From Deltaproteobacteria bacterium (GTDB lineage: Bacteria > Desulfobacterota > DSM-4660 > Desulfatiglandales > Desulfatiglandaceae), in the NCBI GenBank assembly GCA_018644785.1, contig JABGPV010000155.1:1-12543 (forward strand): a stretch of DNA of 12,543 bases, given 5' to 3'. Position numbers and translations under genes: made by a program. The notes beneath the pieces were generated by a model that made no database searches, was not told where the DNA came from, and worked only from the letters and a program-made list of their open reading frames with translations. Positions 1 through 6,206 of the stretch are shown in pieces; within the stretch, counting starts at the first letter, position 1, and each line of letters opens with the position of its first letter.

Positions 1-307
1 ATTCAGTGTGTATCCAGTTTAACGCCATTCGGTATCCGACGATCTCTTCCTCCGAGCGGTCACGTGGGCGGATGCCACCGATGACGAGAGGTCGCAGACG
101 TTTTCTCTCAACCGTAACCCCCTCGATGCGATTGGACGATTCAGCACTCTCGATCAATGACATCTCTTTGAGGCTTTCGAGCAACTGCGGAGACTGTTTT
201 TCGTAAAGCTGCTGACGTCCCTTGGATTCGGCTAAGGTTTCCAACAGCCACACGATAGAAAGGGGGAGTTTGGTAGCCTGAAGCCGCGTACCCCTGAAGC
301 TCATCAT
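1..307 (-). CDS. Fic-family protein, N-terminal part (gene runs off the left edge)
   Basis: Fic proteins transfer AMP or related groups to hydroxyl side chains of target proteins. The minus strand is open from an ATG at 307 to the window edge (102 residues). Residues 50-100 read as a Fic N-terminal region: SLIESAESSNRIEGVTVERK, then RSEEEIVGYRMALNWIH, the usual Fic_N pattern. S58 to G63 (SNRIEG) fits the inhibitory-helix consensus [S/T]xxxE[G/N], and because it lies N-terminal the protein belongs to the class II layout, in which the helix Glu blocks productive ATP binding. The catalytic HPFxxGNGR loop lies beyond the edge and cannot be checked. The start is chosen because GGAGGG at 316-321 sits 8 nt upstream of ATG-ATG. 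No partner gene is visible on the upstream side. Family assignment is firm; substrate is unknown. Confidence 0.85.
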   Translation of the reverse strand, partial: MMSFRGTRLQATKLPLSIVWLLETLAESKGRQQLYEKQSPQLLESLKEMSLIESAESSNRIEGVTVERKRLRPLVIGGIRPRDRSEEEIVGYRMALNWIHTE

Positions 308-315
308 ATTGTGTG

Positions 316-321
316 CCCTCC
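316..321 (-). promoter_or_regulatory. Ribosome binding site of the Fic gene
   Basis: The minus strand reads GGAGGGCACACAATATGATG, a near-perfect Shine-Dalgarno 8 nt before the first of two adjacent ATG codons. It fixes the Fic start at 307 and argues against the longer overlapping frame that begins at 407. Confidence 0.65.
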
Positions 322-407
322 TTGAATCTTTCTTTTAATGTCCGGATCCAGAATTTCCCAAAGATACCTTCAACCGGTAAAGCTGGATATGGCACCTTTA
401 CATTCAT

Positions 408-414
408 GGGGACA
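408..414 (+). repeat. GGGGACA motif, copy 1
   Basis: TGGGGACATCTTAACC lies in the intergenic stretch upstream of the Fic gene. The same heptamer occurs at 482-488 and 1241-1247 in the same orientation. The stretch 308-496 otherwise holds no supported gene. Confidence 0.3.
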
Positions 415-481
415 TCTTAACCTATTAACTTAAATGAGCTCAACCCTTCTTCCCCCTGGTTCCCATGTTCCGCGTGTAATT

Positions 482-499
482 GGGGACAGACCACGTTTA
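482..499 (+). repeat. GGGGACAG repeat, copy 2
   Basis: GGGGACAGACCACGTTTA lies at the 3' end of the 45-aa ORF and overlaps its stop codon. A related sequence, GGGGACAGCCTATATTTTTA, lies at 1241-1260. From memory, GGGGACAGACCACG strings are dispersed in many proteobacterial genomes, often in REP or IS200-like contexts; no transposase is present here. Confidence 0.35.
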
Positions 500-634
500 T
501 TCCCGTTTACTGACAACCGTTTTTTTCCATTGTGGAAAGCAGCCATTCGGACAACCTCCTGGACATAAGGCCCGCCCGATAAAAAATAAAGCAAGCGTTA
601 ACGGCAGACTTGCCCCCGTCAGAATCATCCCCAT
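497..634 (-). CDS. Small Cys-rich, single-membrane-segment peptide (45 aa)
   Basis: An unrecognised short ORF starts with ATG-GGG-ATG 21 bp after the DUF6155-like gene stops. A TGAGGA Shine-Dalgarno-like sequence lies about 6 nt before the ATG. Residues 3-19 (MILTGASLPLTLALFFI) form one hydrophobic stretch long enough to cross a membrane. It is followed by a short Cys/Gly/Pro segment, RALCPGGCPNGCFPQW, with three cysteines, and a basic tail (KKTVVSKRE). The lipobox pattern is not satisfied, so a membrane anchor or uncleaved signal is more likely than a lipoprotein. The last codons run into the GGGGACAG repeat, so the C-terminus may have been altered by that element. It could be a chance ORF; spacing, RBS and composition are its only support. 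Confidence 0.35.
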   Translation of the reverse strand: MGMILTGASLPLTLALFFIGRALCPGGCPNGCFPQWKKTVVSKRE

Positions 635-655
635 CAAAATTCCTCAGCCCGGTTG

Positions 656-1207
656 TCAATCCTCCGGAAATGCTTCCTCATACAAACCACAGAGCCCGTC
701 ATAATATCCCCAGCCGATGCCATTGGCTGATTCCATAATATTTTGAAGTCTGGCTTTAAAAACCTCCCGTTCTTTGGGGGGAAGTTCTAAAACAGTCTCA
801 ATGGCATATTCATACATTTCCAGCATGGCATCGTAGAAATCTTCATCAATGTCACCGTAGCTCAACGTGAAATTGTTACCGCATTCCACATAAAATGTCC
901 TCAACTCTGCTTCATCAGGAGGATCATCAACCGCTTTGGCGTATCGGCTTATGGCATCATTAGCTTTTTCAATCTCTAAGGGTTCACCATCTTCAAGATA
1001 AGGATGAATTGCGTCTTGAACGATCTTTTTGTATGTTGCCAAAGGATTTTCGCCAATTGAAAATCGTGTCAAAAGAAAGTTTTTATTGTCTGATGACAAC
1101 CCATATAGTTCATGTATCAGTTCAGTAAACTGCGCTTTGTCGAATTTACTTATTCTTTTTTCTATGTCTTTCCAAACCGGTTTCTTTTGTCTCTTTTTTC
1201 TTGCCAT
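656..1207 (-). CDS. DUF6155-like protein (183 aa)
   Basis: This is a soluble, acidic protein of unknown function with a very basic start (MARKKRQKKPVWKDIEKRIS). The pattern fits what I remember of DUF6155: an early leucine-rich helix ending in HELYGLS (residues 31-37), a central SYGDIDEDFYDAMLEMYEYA (about 116-135), and a C-terminal GIGWGYYDGLCGLYEEAF. The predicted structure is all-helical, with no enzymatic motif visible. It lies 65 bp downstream of the second DUF488 gene, a looser spacing than the rest of the cluster, and GGGGACAG repeats lie on both sides (482 and 1241), so it may be an inserted passenger rather than an original operon member. The start is the first ATG; its RBS is weak (GGTGGA about 12 nt upstream). 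The frame is surely coding; the family name is from memory. Confidence 0.7.
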   Translation of the reverse strand: MARKKRQKKPVWKDIEKRISKFDKAQFTELIHELYGLSSDNKNFLLTRFSIGENPLATYKKIVQDAIHPYLEDGEPLEIEKANDAISRYAKAVDDPPDEAELRTFYVECGNNFTLSYGDIDEDFYDAMLEMYEYAIETVLELPPKEREVFKARLQNIMESANGIGWGYYDGLCGLYEEAFPED

Positions 1208-1240
1208 ATTGAGTATCTATCCACCGAACATATAGAACAC

Positions 1241-1260
1241 GGGGACAGCCTATATTTTTA
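1241..1260 (+). repeat. GGGGACAG repeat, copy 3
   Basis: GGGGACAGCCTATATTTTTA lies in the 65-bp gap between the DUF488 gene and the DUF6155-like gene, in direct orientation to the copy at 482. Together the two copies bracket the DUF6155-like gene and the 45-aa ORF. Confidence 0.35.
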
Positions 1261-1272
1261 CATTTAAGCCGC

Positions 1273-1716
1273 TCACAAATGACGTATCTCCAAGCCGTCA
1301 AAATTCCGAACCAGGTATTCCGCCACCAGTCGCCGATGGCAGTGTTCCGGGGTGGATTCACTGCAAAGAAGGCAGGCGTTTCCAAGCTCTTCGGATGAAA
1401 CCGCTTTTTCCGCCTGCCGCCTTTCAAGCAGTTCCAGAAACCGCCTCTCGTATGTTCCCCAGTCCATTTCCTTCTTTTTGTACCCATCCAGGATTTCTTT
1501 CGTGGGTGCCAGGCGCGGCTCATGCCGGTAGTCGCAATCACAAATTTCCTTCAGAAAGTAAGCCAGGTCATCCCGCTTGGCAAACCCCGCAAGCTGGGAG
1601 ATGTTGTTGAGCCGCACGTCAATAAGTCGCTTTATGCCAGCCGTTCGCAACTTTGTGAAAAACGTCTCCGCGGACTTTTTTGTAAACCCGATGGTGAAAA
1701 GTTTCGCTTGCTTCAT
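1273..1716 (-). CDS. DUF488 domain protein, short paralogue (147 aa)
   Basis: DUF488 proteins are small alpha/beta proteins of unproven activity. Domain hallmarks seen here: the N-terminal strand and turn LFTIGFTKKS (residues 6-15), the LIDVRLN strand (31-37), and the C-terminal CSE-x5-CHR motif (C118, S119, E120, C126, H127, R128) that the family shares and that looks like a metal or thiol active centre. At 147 residues it is close to a minimal domain. Its ATG overlaps the stop of the upstream DUF488 gene by 4 bp (ATGA), so the two are translationally coupled and probably work together, perhaps as a heterodimer. The two paralogues are quite diverged, with F-T replacing H-S after the TIG turn. 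Domain assignment is firm; function is unknown. Confidence 0.85.
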   Translation of the reverse strand: MKQAKLFTIGFTKKSAETFFTKLRTAGIKRLIDVRLNNISQLAGFAKRDDLAYFLKEICDCDYRHEPRLAPTKEILDGYKKKEMDWGTYERRFLELLERRQAEKAVSSEELGNACLLCSESTPEHCHRRLVAEYLVRNFDGLEIRHL

Positions 1717-2330
1717 GATGCTCCCCTTCCCTCTTCCGTTCCTGTCTTTTCTTCATTTACATGGGCAATCTTCTGTCCTTGAACGTCGTATACCCGATCC
1801 ATCATCTGTTCCGATGATGTAAACAAATCCGCTTCCGGCAGCTTCAACAACCGGCGCAGTCGGGCCATGGCATGTTCATGTTCTTCAATGCTGCCGTCGT
1901 CCAGGATATGCCGCACACCTACATCATCCGCCGCCAGCCTCCGACAGACCAGTATGGTCCGGTGGCACATCACCGGGTCTTTTTCAGAACACATCAATGC
2001 GATGCGGTACGACTTCATGCCCTCTTTTACACGCCTGATCCCTTCATGGAACAGATCCGTTTCCGCCAGAAGGCCGTATTGAACCCTTCCGTTTTCATAA
2101 CAGCCCGGATCATCGCTTCGAGGTCCCAGTCCCTTTCCGAGATACACATAGGCCATGCTGTGCTTTTTCAGCTCAGGCTGAATGACCTCCCGGTTGAATT
2201 GGGGGTTGTAACTGCTGTACGGACTGGAACGAACATCGCACACCGCCGTAATTTCATTAAGCTTCAGCAATTCAATGAACCGTTCCGCAGTGTGTATTGA
2301 ATGGCCGATTGTATATATATTTTTTTCCAT
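1713..2330 (-). CDS. DUF488 domain protein, long paralogue (205 aa)
   Basis: This is the first of two tandem DUF488 genes. The visible hallmarks are IYTIGHSIH (residues 5-13, the canonical TIGHS turn), CDVRSSPYS (31-39), LGKGLGPRSDDP (64-75), and the CSE-x5-CHR motif (C114, S115, E116, C122, H123, R124). A C-terminal extension of about 40 residues (165-205), charged and without a recognisable domain, distinguishes it from the shorter paralogue. It starts 6 bp after the RecQ-like gene stops, so it is co-transcribed with that helicase, and it overlaps the next DUF488 by 4 bp. The retained Cys, His and Arg residues suggest both paralogues keep their chemistry. I recall DUF488 genes beside helicase and dual-OB genes in other genomes, which fits this arrangement; the reaction is not known to me. 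Confidence 0.87.
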   Translation of the reverse strand: MEKNIYTIGHSIHTAERFIELLKLNEITAVCDVRSSPYSSYNPQFNREVIQPELKKHSMAYVYLGKGLGPRSDDPGCYENGRVQYGLLAETDLFHEGIRRVKEGMKSYRIALMCSEKDPVMCHRTILVCRRLAADDVGVRHILDDGSIEEHEHAMARLRRLLKLPEADLFTSSEQMMDRVYDVQGQKIAHVNEEKTGTEEGRGAS

Positions 2331-2336
2331 GATCCG

Positions 2337-5300
2337 TTATTCCTTAAACCCGATAACCCCGGCCACCAGTTTATAGCAAAAACCCTTCAGCGGTTCTCCC
2401 AGACTAATGCAAAGATAAAGCGGCCGGTCTTCGATCTTGTAACGCCCTGGGGCTCGATCTGCATAGATATTTTCCACAAACGGATCAGTCACAGAAAGGT
2501 TGTAAGTATCCCCGTTATACAAAAATTCCGCACGTATCCTTTGTTTAAAGGTCAAACCTGTCGCCAAAACCAGGCAAAAATCCCGGGGTTCTATCAACAC
2601 CAAAGACGATTCACACCGTTCATTTGCAACTTCAATGGGAATCCTGTCATTCATGCCGTGCACACTGTGGTGTCCGTTTTCCCAGAGGGTGTCGACATGG
2701 TCACAGTAATCAACCAATTCTTCAGGTTTCAGCCGTCCCTTCTTTTCCCACCTTCTGCCGCCATCCACCAGGCAGTTTTCCGCCTGGTAATAATGGGGCA
2801 GCGGCTTCTTGATAGCAATTGTGACAATGTCCAGGAACGCGGGCTTTTTCCCGTCTTCCAGCTGGATTGTTTTTAAAGGAAGCTCACCCATCGCACTGGC
2901 GCTGACCGGACGAAACCAGGGCGATTCCGGATCGTTCGACCATTTTTTTCCAGCAACGCAATAGCCCTTATACTTTCGAGATACCGCAAAACAAACCATT
3001 GATTTTTGAAAAGGGTCTTTCGGATCCGGTTCAACGGGAGCGTATTCCTGCCGGCATTTCAGATTCAGCTTTTTGATTCGGCTTTTTATGGCACCCCTGG
3101 TTCTTCCAAACAAATTGGCAAGTTCCAGAATAGAGACCCCACTGCGACAGCTCTGTTCAAGCTTGCGATCATCGTCTTCCGTCCAGGGCGCGTAGGCCTC
3201 AGGATGCTTTTGACGCGCCTTTTTAACGTAGGGGTTTAAATCTTTAGCATCCTTCTCTGCTTCACTCAATATAAGGGGCGCCATGCGCCTTGCGTACTCG
3301 CATATCTGGGAATCGTCTTTATAATGGGCATTGACAGCTTCAAGACTTCCCAACGCTTGAATCTTCCCCCTTATAAAAAGAACCACTTCAGGATCAGGTT
3401 TCCAATCCGTTGTCAGGTCTTCACCATCAGGCGCCTTCTCATGGGACGTATCGTATTTCCCCATGGTAACATGCGCTTTGTAAGCCCAAACCGTTGGAGG
3501 GGAAACCCCAACCGTACCGGCAATTTCGGCAGAACTCAGATTGCCGTCTTTGAGTAGTTCGATAATCTGTTGCTTTTTCGCACCAGACTCGTCCGCTGAA
3601 TTTTCATCCTTTGCATCCGCGTCCCCAGCGTCTCCTTTTCTTTCAATATAGGCCGCAATATCGGTATCCTCACCCCGAATACAGGCCATAAATATTTCGG
3701 CGTACTTTTGGGCTTTTGTCTCCCCCACCCCATTGATCCTTAAAAATTCTTTAACATTTGAGGGTTTGAGTAACGTCATTTCTTTTAAAGCTTTGTCTTG
3801 AAAAACGATATAGGGCGGAAACCCCAGGTATTTTGAAATATCCAACCTGAGTTTTCGAAGTTTTTCAAAAAGCGCCTGGGGCTCTTCTTCCAAAAAGGCC
3901 TTCTCAGGAGTCCTTGGGGCGTCTTTTCGAATGCGCTTCTTTGAAGGGGCCAAATCCTTTCTGAAAAAAACATCCCGCTCTCCCCTCAATACCGCCCAAC
4001 TCTCCTCCCTCAAACGAAAACCGCTGATTTCCCCCATATCAACGGAAAGTAGACCCGCTGAAAGGAGCTGTCGAAAAACAGACATCCAGGTATTTTTGTC
4101 CAACTCTTGACCGACACCGAAAGTTTTTATGCTATCATGCTTCCATCGTTGAATCTGTGGGGTTTGTTTGCCCATGAGCACACTGGTCAAATACCCGGCA
4201 CCAAACCGCTCACCCGTACGGTATACACAGGATAATGCTTTCTGCGCGGCCACCGTGCCGTCCCAGGTCTCAACGGGGTTCAAACAATTGTCACAACCGT
4301 CACAGGCGCCACCATGTTCTTCCCCGAAATAATTTAACAGAAGCTTCCTCCGACAAACCACCGATTCACAGTACCCGAGCAGGGCTTCGAGTTTTTGCCG
4401 AAGGACATTTTTGAATTCATCGCTACCTTCAGACAGCTCGAACAATCGCCTCAGCGCTGTGACATCCGCGAGTGAATAGACCATCCACGCATCAGCCGGC
4501 TGTCCATCACGGCCCGCACGCCCCGTTTCCTGGTAATACGCTTCCATGCTGGAGGGCAAATCCACGTGAGCAACAAACCGAACATCGGGTTTGTCGATAC
4601 CCATACCGAATGCGATAGTCGCCACCATCACCCGCGTGCTGTTCTCCTGAAACCGCTTCTGGTTTCCCATGCGCACCTCCGGGGGTAAACCGGCGTGGTA
4701 TGGCAACGCATCAACACCCTGCTGAGACAACCATTCCGCGATGCTTTCAGTTCTTTTGCGGGTCCTCGCATAAACAATGCCCGATCCCTCCGCATGTTCA
4801 CTGCGGATGAAATCAAGCAATTGATGCTTATCCCTGTTTTTGACCCGCACATGATAACGAATGTTGGGCCGGTCAAAACTGCTGATGAATACCTTTGCGT
4901 GACGGAGCTCAAGTTTTTCGAGGATATCTTTCCGCGTAACCTCATCTGCCGTCGCCGTGAGTGCTATTCGCGGGGTATTCGGAAAGTTATGGGTGACCTC
5001 ATTGATTCTCAGGTATTCCGGCCTGAAATCATGGCCCCACTGGGAAACACAATGGGCTTCGTCAATGGCAAAAAGCCCCGGTTTAACAAGCGTAAGGAAG
5101 TGCTGAAAATCCGGTGTGAGGAGTCTTTCCGGCGCGACGTAAAGAATATCCAGGTGACCGTCCGCAACCCTTTCCTGAACCGTCCGGGCCTGTCGAAACG
5201 ACAGAGTAGAGTTCAGACAGGCAGCCTTGACGCCATTTTGCTGAAGTGCCTTGACCTGGTCTTCCATCAACGCAATCAACGGTGAGATAACGATGCCCAC

Positions 5301-5498
5301 ACCCTCCTGCTTCAACATGGACGGAATCTGGTAGCAGATGGACTTCCCGCTGCCGGTTGGCATCAATACAAACGCATCATCTCCCCCCAGAACGGTCTCG
5401 ATAATTTCCCGTTGATTTTCCCTGAAACCATCATAGCCAAAATATTCATTTAAAATCTTGTCCGGCCCAGGATAAATTTTGGTACTTTTAAGTTCCAA
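2337..5498 (-). CDS. recQ: RecQ-family helicase fused to HTH segments and a C-terminal dual-OB-like domain (1053 aa)
   Basis: An ATP-dependent 3'-5' DNA helicase of the RecQ family, about 450 residues longer than E. coli RecQ (about 610). In order: motif 0 GYDGFRENQ (21-29); Walker A MPTGSGKS (46-53); DEAH (146-149) with the RecQ aromatic-rich loop CVSQWGHDFRPEY; motif III TATAD; motifs V-VI VATIAFGMGIDKPD and QETGRAGRDGQ (323-333); zinc cysteines C382, C399, C402 and C405; winged-helix RQC (about 415-510); HRDC (about 540-610). After an acidic linker come an HTH (about 640-675, ELLKDGNLSSAEIAGTVGVS) and a Myb/SANT-like segment (about 770-812, PWTEDDDRKLEQ). A beta-rich C-terminus (about 829-1053) resembles the DuOB domain. 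The start is TTG at 5498 because no ATG is available at the canonical position. A 49-bp repeat lies just upstream. RecQ assignment is certain; the last domain is from memory. Confidence 0.93.
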   Translation of the reverse strand: MELKSTKIYPGPDKILNEYFGYDGFRENQREIIETVLGGDDAFVLMPTGSGKSICYQIPSMLKQEGVGIVISPLIALMEDQVKALQQNGVKAACLNSTLSFRQARTVQERVADGHLDILYVAPERLLTPDFQHFLTLVKPGLFAIDEAHCVSQWGHDFRPEYLRINEVTHNFPNTPRIALTATADEVTRKDILEKLELRHAKVFISSFDRPNIRYHVRVKNRDKHQLLDFIRSEHAEGSGIVYARTRKRTESIAEWLSQQGVDALPYHAGLPPEVRMGNQKRFQENSTRVMVATIAFGMGIDKPDVRFVAHVDLPSSMEAYYQETGRAGRDGQPADAWMVYSLADVTALRRLFELSEGSDEFKNVLRQKLEALLGYCESVVCRRKLLLNYFGEEHGGACDGCDNCLNPVETWDGTVAAQKALSCVYRTGERFGAGYLTSVLMGKQTPQIQRWKHDSIKTFGVGQELDKNTWMSVFRQLLSAGLLSVDMGEISGFRLREESWAVLRGERDVFFRKDLAPSKKRIRKDAPRTPEKAFLEEEPQALFEKLRKLRLDISKYLGFPPYIVFQDKALKEMTLLKPSNVKEFLRINGVGETKAQKYAEIFMACIRGEDTDIAAYIERKGDAGDADAKDENSADESGAKKQQIIELLKDGNLSSAEIAGTVGVSPPTVWAYKAHVTMGKYDTSHEKAPDGEDLTTDWKPDPEVVLFIRGKIQALGSLEAVNAHYKDDSQICEYARRMAPLILSEAEKDAKDLNPYVKKARQKHPEAYAPWTEDDDRKLEQSCRSGVSILELANLFGRTRGAIKSRIKKLNLKCRQEYAPVEPDPKDPFQKSMVCFAVSRKYKGYCVAGKKWSNDPESPWFRPVSASAMGELPLKTIQLEDGKKPAFLDIVTIAIKKPLPHYYQAENCLVDGGRRWEKKGRLKPEELVDYCDHVDTLWENGHHSVHGMNDRIPIEVANERCESSLVLIEPRDFCLVLATGLTFKQRIRAEFLYNGDTYNLSVTDPFVENIYADRAPGRYKIEDRPLYLCISLGEPLKGFCYKLVAGVIGFKE

Positions 5499-5521
5499 AT
5501 TTTGCGGCCCTTTGTAACTCC

Positions 5522-5570
5522 CTCGTTCCCAGACGCTGCCTGGGAATTCACTTCCGGACGCTCCGCGTCC
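5522..5570 (-). repeat. 49-bp hairpin repeat (GTGGGAACGAG family), copy within the operon
   Basis: The minus strand begins GGACGCGGAGCGTCC and ends TCTGGGAACGAG, matching in length (49 nt) and layout the repeats at 9962-10010, 10521-10569 and 12030-12078. It contains two potential stems: GACGC/GCGTC, and TTCCCAG/CTGGGAA around a 7-nt loop. It fills half of the 97-bp gap between the methyltransferase and RecQ genes and is the most diverged copy, so it is probably old. It could act as an RNA stem that changes processing or translation inside the operon. Confidence 0.7.
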
Positions 5571-5595
5571 TCACACCCGGCAGATTTCTCGAACC

Positions 5596-6185
5596 TCAGA
5601 CAATGCGCTGATCCCCGCCGAAATCCTGTTTCTCCAACACATACCCCAGCCACACATCGCTCTTTCTGATTTTAGAAATAGCCCGGGAAAAATCCACCAC
5701 TGCGAGGTTAAGGTTCTCAAAAACGGCCCTGAGAGCCCCATCCTTCCAGAGGTAAAACACCCGACCCCCGGCACCGTCCCGAGTCTTCACGCCTTCTTTC
5801 AGGGTGAGTAACACATGGCCTTCAGGGTTCAACGCCTGCGCGATATTTGAAAGTATTTTTGAAAACGGCTCGTGCGGCACATGCACCAGTGCCCCCACCA
5901 GCAGGATTGCATCCACGTCCATGCCCGAAAAATCATAACCCTCAAAATCCCCTTCCAGAACCGGACACCCCGAATGCTCCCTCGCCAGTGCAGCCAGCCC
6001 TCCGGACCGCTCAAACCCCGTGGGCCGGAACCCCCGGTCTTTCAGCCACCGCATGTCCCGCCCGGAACCGCAGCCCACATCCAGGATGCTGCTGCCGGGA
6101 GTCAGGCAACGCACCAGTGGTGACAGAAAATACCGGCAGTCTGCTCCTGGTATTCTTGATAGTTTTCCTGATAATAGTCTTTCAT
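5596..6185 (-). CDS. Class I SAM-dependent methyltransferase, with a 1-nt frameshift at 6127-6130
   Basis: A Rossmann-fold methyltransferase of the small-molecule/protein (UbiG/TehB-like) type. Motif I ILDVGCGSGRDMRWL is intact, followed by the acidic end of strand 2 (FERSGGL), GDFEGYDF, a DAILLVGALVHVPHE motif IV region and a LNPEGHVLLTLKEG post-motif. The frame with motif I opens upstream with a poor N-terminus. One frame away, ATG at 6185 gives MKDYYQENYQEYQEQTAGIF, the YY-xxN-xxxY-xxxT start typical of this family. Adding one T to the TTTT run (sense strand; plus 6127-6130) joins the frames as TAGIFLSPLVRCLTPG, with no residue lost. So the gene is either recently broken or the base is a sequencing error. 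It starts 21 bp after the PLD-helicase stop, so it belongs to the operon. No DNA-methyltransferase motif (DPPY, NPPY or PCQ) is present. Substrate unknown. Confidence 0.8.
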
Positions 6186-6206
6186 GCAACACCCGTGTTT
6201 TATGCT

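Noticed and set aside
141..407. An 88-aa minus-strand frame starting at 407
   Set aside because: It overlaps the Fic gene in another frame, has no RBS, and the Fic frame has clear family motifs and a strong RBS at 316-321.
1146..1541. A 131-aa minus-strand frame (MIATTGMSRAWHPRKKSWMG…)
   Set aside because: Out-of-frame shadow of the short DUF488 gene, composition very Trp/Lys/Arg-rich with no domain.
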